From Epinephelus fuscoguttatus (Eukaryota; Chordata; Actinopteri; Perciformes; Serranidae): a DNA stretch of 64,000 nucleotides. Position 1 is the stretch's first letter. Each line of letters opens with the position of its first letter. Shown here one piece after another: positions 41,705 through 53,058 of the stretch. The position numbers and the translations under genes are program-made. Below the pieces are notes generated by a model. That model worked only from the letters and a program-made list of their open reading frames with translations. It did no database searches and was not told where the DNA came from. The stretch lies in assembly GCF_011397635.1 (NCBI RefSeq), contig NC_064756.1, forward strand, positions 4,916,922-4,980,921, written 5' to 3'.

Positions 41705-43047
41705 TATGGAGTTAGATTTGTGCCTTTATTACATGCGAGAAAATAAATGATATGAGAGAAAAAAAATATTTGAGAGAAAAAGTTTTCACACTGATAGCAA
41801 AAAAGTAATATTTGAGACTAAAAAAAGTATTTTGTCATAGAATATAAAAAAAATAATTTGAGATTTAAAAAATGATTTCCGAGAAAAAAAAACTCTCAAC
41901 AAACATTTTTTTTACTCTAAAATATTATTTTGTTGCTATTAGTGTGAAAATGTTTTCTCTCAAAACATTTTTCAAATTTTTCATATTCAACTGAATCATT
42001 CATCCATCATGGTCGATTCACTGGCATAGATGCGCTGCGTTATTTGGGAGCGGAGACTCCAGTGTTTGAGTAAGATGATGACACAGATGAATGATTCAGT
42101 TGAATTGGACTCCCAAGACGATCCTCACCCAGCTGTCAATTCGATTGAGACTGGCCAATAGGAACGTGGCCCCGCCCATGACGTTATTTTCGCAGCGAAA
42201 GCAAAATCCTGACACGAGAGCAAAGACTTAAAAAAAATGTTTTGAGAGAAACAATTTTTTTTTTAGAGAAAATGTTTTCACACTGATAGCAAAAAAATAA
42301 TATTTTAGAGTAAAAAAAAAAAGTTTTTTGAGAGTTTTTTTTCTCAGAAATCATTTTTTAAATCTCAAATTATTATTTTTTTATATTCTATGACAAAATA
42401 CTTTCTCTCAAAACTTTTTTTAGTCTCAAACATTATTTTTGCTATCAGTGTGAAAACTTTTTTAACTGAATATTTTTTTTTCTATCAAACTTTTTTTTTC
42501 TCTCATATCATTTATTTTCTCGCATGTAATAAAGACACAAATTTAACTCCATAATTGACAGCTGGGTGAGGATCGTCTTGGGAGTCAAATTCAACTGAAT
42601 CATTCATCTGTGTCATCATCTTACTCACATTGGAGTTTCCTATCCCAAATAACGCAGCACATCTATGCCGGTGAATCGACCATGGTGGATGAATGATTCA
42701 GTTGAATTTGAAAAATTGAAAAATTTGAAAAATGTTTTGAGAGAAAACATTTTCACACTGATAGCAAAAAATAATATTTGAGAGTAAAAAAAAGTTTTTG
42801 AGAGTTTTTTTTTCTCGGAAATCATTTTTTAAATATCAATTTTTTTTTTATATTCTTTGACAAAATACTTTCTCTCAAAACTTTTTTTTAGTCTCAAATA
42901 TTATTATTTTTTGCTATCAGTGTGAAAACTTTTTCTCTCAAATATTTTTTTTCTCTCATATCATTTATTTTCTCACATGTAATAAAGACACAAATCTAAC
43001 TCCATACCTGTCTGCAACAAGCAGCATCACAAAAACACAGATTTTTT

Positions 43048-43240
43048 TTTTTTTAAGATTATTTTTGTGGGCCTTTTTTGCCTTTAATGACAGGACAGAG
43101 AGTGAAATGGGGAGACAGAGAGAGTGGGGACTGATATGCAGCAAAGGGCCACGAGCTGGATTCGAACCTGTGGCCGCTGCAGCAAGGAAATGCCTCTGTA
43201 CATGGGGCGCTGGCACTATCCACTACGCTACCGACGCCCC
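43048..43240 (-). mobile_element. tRNA-derived SINE
   Basis: On the minus strand the element starts GGGGCGTCGGTAGCG. It has an internal pol III B box (GGTTCGAATCC, + strand about 43159-43172) and ends in an A-tract (the T-run at 43042-43054). AAACACAGATTTTTT flanks both sides (about 43033 and 43241) as a target duplication. The matching flank at 38.4 kb lacks it, so it inserted after that segment was duplicated. Confidence 0.75.
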
Positions 43241-43390
43241 AAACACAGATTTTTTTAGTGTGAAAATGCTTTACTCAGTGTTTTCACCGGTCTGTTTGTT
43301 TTGGAGAGGAAGAGACCTCTGTGGATAATTTGGCTCCCTTTAAAAACCTCCTGAACAATGAACACTAAAGGAATTCTAACCAAGTTTCAG

Positions 43391-44036
43391 CTAGGCCTGT
43401 CACGATGACAAATTTTGCTGGGCAGTTAATTGCGTCAGAAATGATTGCGACAAGCGTTAATATTGTGTAATATTGTGCTTTTAAGACCACTTTTATTATT
43501 GTTGTAATTTTGCTGTTTTTAGACCATTTTTTTTAAACTTATATAATGATAATAAAGGCATATTGATGCAAGTACACCCTTTTAAAAAGAAATAAACAAC
43601 AAGAATATTTAGAATGCAATAAAGAAAATTTAAATATCCAAAATAACACATAAACATATCGGAATAAATAAATAAATAAATACAAAAAAATAGACTAAAT
43701 AGAAAAAAACAACCAAAAGCGATAAAATGGTACGGAAGCGCATTGCATTCCCTTGACAAATAAAAAAAAGCCCTGTTTTTCGGAGTAATTTATTTATTTT
43801 TGTGTTTTTCTGAGTAATATTTTCTGTTTTTCGTGGCAATTTTTTTCTGTTTTTTGTGGTAATTTTTTTCTGTTTTTTTTGTGGTCATTTTTTTGGATCA
43901 ATAAGGGTAAGGCACGTAATTAGTTACGCACAGGGTATGATAATCTAGCTATGTTTCCACTGCATCCTTCTAGTGTAGGCCTATCGCTCAATGTAACAGG
44001 TTAGGTTAGTAACAGGTTGTAAAATCATGCCCATAC
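43391..44036. mobile_element. Truncated second copy of the 38.58-kb hAT element
   Basis: Starts with the same TAGGCCTGTCACGATGAC terminus and the same family-A flank, and follows the 38.58-39.2 kb sequence with scattered changes. It then breaks off at about 44036 into an arm of the palindromic element. It is part of a segmental duplication and not an independent insertion. Confidence 0.7.
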
Positions 44037-44161
44037 ATTTTTTAGTCTCAAATATTATTATTTTTTGCTATCAGTGTGAAAACTTTTTCTCTCAAATATT
44101 TTTTTTTCTCTCATATCATTTATTTTCTCGCATGTAATAAAGACACAAATCTAACTCCATA

Positions 44162-44560
44162 GACCTCCACAGTTCCTGTTAACTGCCATTTCTTACTGAC
44201 ATGACCAACTGAGGAAACAGCTCCCTGAAAACACTTTGCTATCTTCTTCTAGTCTTCATCAGGTCTTTTCGTTTTCAGAGTGCTAGGCAGCTGTTTAGAG
44301 GAGCCCATGGCTGCTGACTGTTGGGACAAGCTTTCAGGAGTCAGAGTCAGAGCCAGAGCCCTAACAAGCTCATTAAGGTCTGAGACCCTGGGAAAAGGTG
44401 TCTGAGAGCTCAGATGTCTTGGGGTGACCCAACTGTTGCACTCCACTGACACACAGCTGAGCTGAGTGTGATGACATCGAGCCAAAATCATTTCAAATGC
44501 TGTCATGTCCCTGCAGGCTGCAGAGCATACATTAAACGTCAGTGTTTTTGTTACTCGGGT
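44162..44560 (-). pseudogene. Tc1-like transposase, N-terminal part (split by insertion)
   Basis: The minus strand reads into a K-K-W-Q-L-T-G-T-V-E-V segment typical of the N-terminal helix-turn-helix region of Tc1 transposases. It is cut at the palindromic element (44161). The frame continues at 41704 with K-L-K-T-P-P. An in-frame stop lies upstream in this half, so the copy was probably already dead. Confidence 0.55.
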
Positions 44561-44764
44561 CATTTTTCCTATAAATGAAAACAAAGGCGCGCGAACAAAT
44601 CACAGCAGCAGCAGTGTGTTTCACTTCTCGTGCACGACACTATAACACGACACGAGCAAAATAAAATGTCATCAAGCGTCACGTTAACAGACACAGCTTC
44701 CTAAACCGTAACGTTACTCTTTGTATCAGAGTCAAACAAAGTAGGAGATGTAAACCCAACTCAC

Positions 44765-44880
44765 CAAAGTCACCACGTCCGCCCCCTGTAACCATGGCGA
44801 CGCGTCACTGTACTTCCTTCCTTTCAAATCGTTCATCCGATGCATTCATGACAATCGGAAATCTCACAACTATGACTTGA
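44765..44880 (-). promoter_or_regulatory. ccdc150: Putative first (non-coding) exon and promoter region of ccdc150
   Basis: A strong donor TTTG|GTGAGT (exon side ends at 44765) lies in a locally CG-richer stretch upstream of the coding start at 41045. An ATG in good context (minus strand, near 44796) would open a short frame that is out of phase with the main ORF. So this exon is best read as 5'UTR with an upstream ORF. The transcription start is not defined. Confidence 0.35.
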
Positions 44881-45309
44881 GCAAGGCGATAATGTGTCGC
44901 TGTGTATTATAGCTCCAACAAACAGCTTCAGCATTAACATTGTAACCGTCATGATGGTGGATTTATTGCAGGACTTCTGTATTAGACTGTGTTCAATTTA
45001 ATTACATAGAGAGAGCAGAGATAAGGCACAAACATGTGAAAGTGTGTGACTTCATCATGTGATCACCTCTGACCTTTGCTCCAGCACTGATTCACTCTCT
45101 GCCTTCATCCAGCTCACTGACTCCATCAGAAGGGACAGACTACAACTTAGTTACGTCTCATGAATCGCTGTAAATGCTGTCATGTGTGTGAGGGGCTATA
45201 AAAGACACTGAGACCATCTTGTTGTAAAAGGCCTGCAGTTAATATCCAAGTCACTATTCTATAGACTAGACCACTGTTAGACCACTAGTCACTAGACGCT
45301 ATTCCAACT

Positions 45310-46970
45310 AAACTTTTTAAATCCAGTCTCTTGTGCCTTTCTAATGACACTACCAGAATCGTCAACACTTCTCCACAGTCTGGTATTTTCCCTGCTGCTT
45401 TTAAAACAGCCATGGTGAAACCTTTGCTCAAGAAACCTGATCTCGACACTAGTGACTTAGCCAGTTACAGGCCTATTTCAAATCTCCCTTTTATCTGTAA
45501 ACTGTTAGAGAAAATTGTTTTTAATCAACTATTCAATCATCTTAACACTAATAATTTATTGGATAAATTTCAATCTGGCTATCGCACTAACCACAGTACA
45601 GAAACTGCCTTATTAAAGTAGTTAATGACCTCAGAATCGCAGCTGACTCGATAAACGTTGCTGTCCTCTTTTTACTTGACTTGAGTGCTGCGTTTGATAC
45701 CGTTGATCATTCCATATTAATTTATCGACTTGAGAAATGGATGGGTCTTTCTGGTGCTGTGCTTGACTGGTTTCGTTCTTACTTGTCTGACAGGAAATTT
45801 CTTGTTAGCCTAGGGGATTCTGTATCACAGACATTTGATGTTGAGTATGGTGTACCTCAGGGGAGCATCCTTGGTCCGATCCTCTTTTCTTTATATATGC
45901 TCCCTCTAGGTAAAATAATTAGTCTTGATAATGTACATTATCATTGTTATGTAGATGATATGCAATTATATATCTCTGTTTCATCAGGAGACCCTAGTGC
46001 GTTAAACAGTCTTTTTTCCTGTCTTACAGGATGAACAAACATTTTTTAAAGCTAAACGAGCAGAAAAAAGAGATTTTACTTGTTGGTCCACTAGAAGAAA
46101 GGCAGAAACTTCAGTCAAAGTTTGGCAGTCTGCCCCAGCAGATTAAATCACATGTTACAAGCCTAGGAGTGATTTTAGACTCTGATCTTAATTTTATTCG
46201 CCATTTTAACAGAAGTTGCAAAAACATAATTTTTTCACCTTAGAAACATTGCCAAAATTAGACCTTTTTTAACTCAGGATGATGCTGAAATACTTGTACA
46301 TGCTTTTTTTTTTTTTAATCACTAGCCGTTTGGACGACTGCAATTCCCTTTTTACTGGTCTCCTTAAAAAGTCACTGAAGAAACTACAAGTTATTCAGAA
46401 CGCTGCAGCCAGGATTTTAACAAATACAAAAAAGAAGAGATCACATTAGTCCTCAGCTTGCATCATTGCACTGGTTGTCTGTTTCTTTTAGGATTGATTT
46501 TAAAGTTCTGTTACTCACTTATAAGGCCTTAAATAATTTAGCACCGTCTTATATCAGCGATTGCCTTTCTTCTTATGCCCCAACAAGAACTCTCAGATCC
46601 TCCACTGTCTGTCTTTTAGTTGTTCCCAAGGCGTCCCACAAGAGAACTGGTGAAGCTGCTTTTTGTTTTTATGGCCCTAAACTATGGAACACTCTCCCTT
46701 TAGATCTGAGAATGGCAGACTCCTTAGCTATTTTTTAAAAAGAAATTGAAAACCTATCTTTTTAATTTGGCTTTTAATACGGGTTGGTTTGATTTGATTT
46801 TTATCACTGTTATTGTTTTGTTTTGTTTTGTTGATGTTGTTTAAATTGATGTGCTGTTTTAACTGTTGTTGTTTTGTTGTTTCTGATATTGCTTTGTTCA
46901 AGCACTTTGGGCTGCATTTGTGCATGAAAGGTGCTCTATAAATAAAATGTATTATTATTATTATTATAGT
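45310..46970 (+). mobile_element. L2-type LINE, second copy, frameshifted
   Basis: It encodes RT segments in several frames: [48 protein letters not shown], and YVDD in place of YADD/FADD. The C-terminal motifs L-H-W-L-S-V and Y-G-P-K-L-W-N-T-L-P follow. Frame breaks occur near 45620, 46030 and 46245. The 3' end has ATAAATAAAA and an (ATT)n tail at about 46950-46967. It is older than the 29.1-kb copy by its broken frame, and lies between ccdc150 and xaf1. Confidence 0.8.
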
Positions 46971-47103
46971 TATTCAGTTATTGTTCAGAGCTGTTACAGA
47001 ATAATAATATCTGCCCAAACGCTGTTTAAACAGTGTGTTTCCTCTGCAGATGTGGTTCAGATTGATCCCAGGTGGGGCTCAGCACCTGCCCTTTGCCCTC
47101 TGA

Positions 47104-47293
47104 CAGAGGTGGGTCGTAACTAGTTACATTTACTCAGTTACATTTACTTGAGTAACTTTTTGGATAAATTGTACTTTTCAGAGTAGTTTTAATGCAAAAT
47201 ACTTTTTACTTTTACTTGAGTTATATTGTTTTAAAGGAACAATACTCTTACTTGAGTACAATATTTGGCTACTCTACCCCCCTCTGAGTACAT

Positions 47294-47366
<73 letters not shown>

Positions 47367-47736
47367 TATAGTATAAGAATATATTTGTGTTTCTTGTGCC
47401 TTGATTTATGTTATGTTTGTAAAGATTTAATTTATTTTTGTTTTAGTTAAAAGGGTATCGTTTAAAATACATGAATTTGCAGATTATTATTTTTGATTGA
47501 CTGATTACATTCATGTTCTTATTTTACAAATAAATCAGACGTTACTCAACAGTTACTCAGTACTTGAGTAGTTTTTTCACCAAATACTCTTTTACGCTTA
47601 CTCAAGTAATTATTTGGATGACTACTTTTTATTTTTACTTGAGTTTTATTGTTCTAATAAACAATAAACAATTGTATAAACATAAACAATTGTACTCTTA
47701 CTTGAGTACAATTTTTGGCTACTCTACCCACCTCTG
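47104..47736. mobile_element. Non-autonomous hAT element with exact 8-bp target duplication
   Basis: Termini CAGAGGTGGGT and ACCCACCTCTG are inverted repeats. CCCTCTGA flanks both sides (47096-47103, 47737-47744). It is rich in TACTTGAGTA phrases. A (CA)n/(TA)n compound microsatellite lies inside at about 47298-47361. Confidence 0.85.
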
Positions 47737-48262
47737 CCCTCTGACGAGATGATGAGATGTTTTTCAGAGTTCAAAAGGAAGAAGTGCAGAATAAAGTGAG
47801 GAGAGGAGAACAGAACTCACTTGAAGCCTGCTGTTGTAATTAAACACAGGTCTACTTATAGTTTGGAGGGTAGATTGGTTTACTAATTATTTCAATCATT
47901 CAGGGAACAATGTTCTTTCATTAATTTAGTGTAAAGATTTATTGATTGTGATGGTTCTTTATTTCATAGAGCACTAAAGTGTGTACACTGATGTTAAATG
48001 TAGAAAGTGTGTGTGTGTAGCAGCTGCTGGGTGTGTATAGTATAGACATGAGACACCTCAGACTCATTACTGTGCATTAATGTTCTGTAATTAGGCCTCA
48101 AGAGCTCCTCTGGTGCCAGCAGACACATAGAGACCTCCAGGGGCCTCTGCAAGCAAACAAAAGAGAAAACACACCTGCCTATATGCAAAAATATTTTGTG
48201 TAAGAGATGCCCTTTAGTCCCACCTGAGCACCTGCCCCACTAAATGTCTGTGCACGGCTCTG

Positions 48263-48697
48263 CTAGTGATGTGACATTCGCAAACGAGCCGAGTCTTTGA
48301 ACCGGCTCTTTAGAGTGAACGAGCCAGCTCCTAATTTCTTTGTTTTTTTGCTTTATTTTACTCTGTATCCATTAATTTCAGATTATTTGATCTGGAACAA
48401 GTTGAGAGAGACTAGTTTGTGTTCACTCGTTCACTTCAAAAAGCCGGTTCAAAGACTCGACTTGTCATTCACATCACTAGCTACTTGTTGTTTATAAAGG
48501 CCGTTGCTATGGCTACAATATCCAGACCACGTGATGCAATAAATCACCAATGCGATTCGTCATTGAACCCAGTAACACCACCCCACCACACACACACACA
48601 CACACAGAAAATAAAAATTAAAAAAAAATTAAAAAACGAACGAACAAACCGCATCTTTGAACCGGCTCTCACAAGTGAACGAGAAATCCCATCACTA
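48263..48697. mobile_element. Short hAT-like MITE with a duplicated internal end
   Basis: CTAGTGATGTGACATTCG at the left and CATCACTA at the right are inverted. GCTCTG flanks both ends (48257-48262, 48698-48703). A second right-type end (CACATCACTAG) occurs internally at about 48470-48480. CCGGCTC and CGAACGAG-like phrases repeat. No ORF was found. Confidence 0.55.
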
Positions 48698-48709
48698 GCT
48701 CTGGTTCTG

Positions 48710-49886
48710 GGTGGGGTTGCACCAGTTTGGCGTATCTCTCTACTAAATTCAGGATTTAGTAATTACTAAACCACTACTAAACCCTTAGGAATTACTAGCT
48801 AGTTTGCAACTAGTTGTTTACTAATTTCGGTTGCACCAGACCAGTTTACGCAATCCCGTATCTAGTAGATGCGTAAGTGGTTACTAGTCGCATGACGTGA
48901 CGACAACAACTTGGCTACCCAATCAGTGTGCGGAGCAGAATGTACACAGGAACAGCTGGGCGCAGCCGGGCAAGATACTCCACAGTCTCTTCAGTCGGTA
49001 AGTAGCCTACCGTAAACAATATGTATCATACAAACTGTGTAGTGTTGTCGTTTTGGGATGCATAACATTCGCCCAGATAGCATTTTGATTCAACGTTGAA
49101 TTAGTGTCAAATGGGTTAAAAGTTAAGTCAGTTTCTATCTGGGAGCCTAACGTTAGGTAAGTTAGGGTAACAACGGAAAACAACCGTTAACTTTTAGCTG
49201 CTCTGTTACGTTAGTGGCACAGGTTGTTAAGGCTACTATTGCAGCTAATCCAGTGTATATTGAAACGATAAACATCACGCTAACGTAGTTGTTGGGGTGC
49301 CCACGCAACACCAGCGCCACCCGACGCACTGCCCGGCACACAGTACTTTTGTGGACTTGGATCGTCCCCCCAACCACATTCTGCATCGACCCCGTAGCGA
49401 AGTATCACAACGCGATTGTCACTTGTAGCGACGGAGGTAGAGCCCCGTTTGACTCGGACCCGTGCTCAATTGCCGGAGCCAGCATGTCCGTGATCCGCAT
49501 TATCTGGTCGCGCCTGAACCGGTACCGACAGTAAATACTGAAGTCATCGTACTCCACAAAGGGTGGATTCGGTCTCTCAAAACCCTTTTCCTAACGGCAG
49601 GTTCTCTGTTTTGTAGAGCAAGCCTCTCTAAACGAGCCATAGTTGCTGTTTTCTTCAGTTGGTTTTGATCCTGTGTCGGCAAACTAGGTAACTAGGTAAC
49701 AGTTACACAACCCTTAGGGTAGGTGTAAATATTTAGTAAACACTTAGTAATTACTAGCTCTGCGTGATTCCTAGTAAAATTGGTGCAACCCAATTTAATT
49801 TAGTAATGACTAAATCTTGATTTAGTAAACACTTACACTTTTACTAAGGTTAGTAAACACTTAGTGAGAGGTGGTGCAGCCGGCTC
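48710..49886. mobile_element. PIF/Harbinger element with transposase remnant
   Basis: Ends GGTGGGGTTGCACC and GGTGCAGCCGGCTC are imperfect inverted repeats flanked by the 3-bp repeat CTG (48707-48709, 49887-49889). The 3-bp CTG duplication is the same as in the Harbinger-like element at 801-2753. Subterminal regions are rich in TTAGTAATTACTA phrases. The transposase remnant is on the minus strand. Confidence 0.65.
49165..49670 (-). pseudogene. PIF/Harbinger transposase remnant
   Basis: Minus-strand translation gives Y-D-D-F-S-I-Y-C-R-Y-R-F-R-R-D-Q-I-M-R-I, then an I-E-H-G-S-E-S-N-G-A-L segment and Q-V-T-I-A-L. After one stop codon it continues Y-F-A-T-G-S-M-Q-N-V-V-G and V-H-K-S-T-V-C-R-A-V-R-R-V. 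This is the N-terminal to mid region of Harbinger (HARBI1-like) transposases. The DDE core is missing, so the remnant is inactive. Confidence 0.75.
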
Positions 49887-50000
49887 CTGAAGTCTAACTC
49901 AAGCTCATAACTGACCCCTTCACTGCTGCAGTCACACTGGAGCTTTGGCGCCATCCTGTGGCACATGCGCACAATGACACCATGTGTTGGAGCAGCATGC

Positions 50001-50010
50001 TTTCACTTTC
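50001..50010 (-). promoter_or_regulatory. xaf1: ISRE-like element upstream of xaf1
   Basis: TTTCACTTTC (50001-50010) is GAAAGTGAAA on the other strand, matching the interferon-stimulated response element core GAAANNGAAA. It lies 86 bp upstream of the start codon. The same decamer occurs again in intron 1 at 50537-50546. XAF1 is interferon-inducible in mammals, which makes a regulatory role plausible; binding is not shown here. Confidence 0.5.
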
Positions 50011-50095
50011 TGTTTTGCTGAACTGAGACCGAAAGTGTCAGGTCACATAGTCAGGCTTTTTCTGTAAATCGATCATAGTTCGGGGACTTCTGCGG

Positions 50096-53027
50096 ATGGA
50101 GAACAAGGAGGAGACACGCACCTGCGGCCAGTGGTGAGAGTTTACTTTATCAAACGTTTCTTATGGATAGAAGTCACTGTAAATTACATTTAAAACTCTG
50201 GTTGTGTGATGTTTTGATACTTAAGAAGCAAATATACTGAATATAGGACGTGAACCAGTAGTGTACCTGTTCAACACTGGTTTCAGACAGTTAAAGTGAA
50301 CTGTACACTGAATAATATTCATGTCTCTGTATATTTTTAATGACTATATTCCAACAAACACCTGACAGAGAGCAGTGGGACATCAGCGGGCTGTGTGAGT
50401 CCATGTTTGTAAGAAGGAAGAAAGTTAGGAAGTCCTAACACACATTAATCTGATGTCGAGGCAATATGAACCTGTAATGTGTTTAATAAGTTCAGCAGTG
50501 AGACTCATTGACTCGGGGTTAAAGGAAACAGTCTCCTTTCACTTTCTGTATTTAGCCTGAACTTGGACAGGTTTGGAGCCACAGTGTGTGTGCTGAGCAA
50601 GTTACTCTCTAAAGTAGTTACCTTCATTTAAATGTAATAAGTTACTTTACAATACTCTGTAGAGTAATAAGTTACTTATGACGCTACTTTCACCAAAATG
50701 ACCTCAGAGGAACTGATGTTGATGTTAAATGGATGAGGCTCGTGTTGTTTCACAGAAGCTCCAGTTTATTGCCGTTCATTTCAAATCCAGTGCTGCAGGT
50801 CTGAAACATTCATGTGTTCACACAGTGGTTATTACTTTGGATTAAAATCCCTGTGATGATACAGAACAATTAAATAATTAAATGACTATCTTTGGACACA
50901 GGGAGGGTCAGGCAGAGGATCAAAGACGAATAATTATGAAATATGGATAAATATTTGTGGGTCTATGATATGACACACAAGAAACACCGGAGCTGGAGTA
51001 AGGGAGTAAAATTTATTCATATAGCAACAAGAAAGAAACCCTCGAGACAAAGTGACTTTGTGAGCCACGTAATGAAAACTGCACAACCAGCAAAGCTATT
51101 TGCGCACACACAACAAAAAGAAGAATTCACACTACACAACAACAATACACAAAATTGGAAAAAAGTACAAGTTACCCAAACACTTGTCTGAACAGGTGCA
51201 TCTTTAGCTGGCGTTTACAAGAAACCACAGAGTCAGCAGATGGTAAAGGAGCAGGCAGAGCGTTCCCAAATTTAGGTGCTACAGCCACAAAAGCTGGATC
51301 ACCATGTGTCTTAAAGTGAAATCAAATTTAGCATGTTTGATCGACGAGAGCAAGCTGAAGAATACAAGGAAGGAAGCCTGATTGTGTACGCTCTGTACAT
51401 AAGGTGAAGGAGCCACCTCCCGGTTCCCAAAGTATTGGTTATGGAGTTAAATTTGTGTCTTTATTACATGCGAGAAAATAAATGATATGAGAGAAAAAAA
51501 ATGTTTGAGAGAAAAAGTTTTCACACTGATAGAAAAAAATAATAATATTTGAGAGTAAAAAAAGTTTTGAGAGAAAGTATTTTGTCATAGAATATATATA
51601 TAAAAAATTGAGATTTAAAAAATGATTTCCAAGAAAAAAAACTCTCAAAAAACTTTTTTTTTTTTAACTCTCAAATATTATTTTGTTGCTATCAGTGTGA
51701 AAACATTTTCTCTCAAAACATTTTTTCAAATTTTTCGAATTCAACTGAATCATTCATCCACCATGGTGGATTCACCGGCATAGATGTGCTGGGATAGGAA
51801 ACTCCAATGTTTGAGTAAGATGATGACACAGATGAATGATTCCGTTGAATTCGACTCCCAAGACGATCCTCACCCAGCTGTCAATTCGATTGAGACTGGC
51901 CAATAGGAACGTGGCCCCGCCCATGACGTTATTTTCGCAGTGAAAGCAAAATCCTGACACGAGAGCAAAGACTTAGGTTTTGAGAGAGAGAAGAAAAATG
52001 TTTTGAGAGAAACATTTTTTTTTTTTAGAGAGAGAGAGAAAAAATGTTTTCACACTGATAGCAAAAAAATAATATTTGAGAGTTAAAAAAAAGTTTTTGA
52101 GAGTTTTTTTTTTCTCGGAAATCATTTTTTAAATCTCAAATTATTTTTTTTATATTCTTTGACAAAATACTTTCTCTCAAAACTTTTTTTAGTCTCAAAT
52201 ATTATTATTTTTTGCTATCAGTGTGAAAACGTTTTCTTTCAAATATTTTATTTTCTCTCACATCATTTATTTTCTTGCATGTAATAAAGACACAAATTTA
52301 ACTCCATATTGGTCAGCTACAGCACCACCAGAGAGAGAGTTATCTATAAGAACAGGACTGTGTGACGGCGTTGCTCTGCCGTTGTAGAGGATGTGAATGG
52401 AAACACATCCAACATATACTAACATCACCCAGATGTGGCGATCACTGGCATCCTTTTAGGCCTGTAATGTGGCGTAATGACGTGACAGCACACAACAACC
52501 TCCGGGTGATATCTTTTCTGTCGGCACACTGGTGGATGTCAGCATGGATCAATGAAAAATGAAAACAATAAGCAGTTTGTTTTGGATGGTTTCACCTCAC
52601 GTGACGCTGTAAATGTAATAAAATGACCTCAAATCCTGTTGGTAAACACGTTATATTTCTTCATTACTGCTAACACGTACTGAAACACTGTCAGACATGT
52701 TTGCTGTCAGGGCCCTGAAGTGGTAGAACAATCTACCGGAGGAAATCAGGTCGGCCGAGTCAGTGATCCCTTCTTAAAACACCTTTTATCGGAGAGCTTT
52801 TCCTGATTTTACTTGAGTTTGAAGTTCATTTAAAGTGTCTTTTATTTCTTACAAGGCATAATATGACGGTCAACATTTTTCTCTTGAAGCCACAAAGACG
52901 TCGCAGAGGCCAACTTCGCTCTGCACGAAACGCACTGCAAGCGCTTCTTGTGTCCCTGTCCTGACTGTGGTGAATCAGTTCACAGAGAGCTACTGGACAA
53001 ACACAGAGAGGAAGAGCACGCACAGGT

Positions 53028-53058
<31 letters not shown>

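Larger units (their letters stand above)
41705..44161. mobile_element. Composite palindromic element (rearranged copies) inserted in a Tc1 element
   Basis: The outer ends are the same TATGGAG...CTCCATA termini as the 37.4- and 51.4-kb copies. It is not one palindrome. A left unit (41705-42553) is followed by a partial unit ending at 43005. Then comes a copy of the 38.4-39.1 kb flank (43006-44036, including part of the hAT), and finally a right arm to 44161. This mosaic suggests recombination or gene conversion with the neighbouring copy. The Tc1 reading frame matches across the whole insertion. Confidence 0.65.

Noticed and set aside
43065-43240. Possible tRNA gene (B-box GGTTCGAATCC)
   Set aside because: A-tract, target duplication and degraded A-box/cloverleaf identify it as a tRNA-derived SINE.
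44796-44830. ATG in good context as the ccdc150 start codon
   Set aside because: Joined to the next exon it is out of phase with the conserved frame; the ATG at 41045 matches the homologous N terminus.
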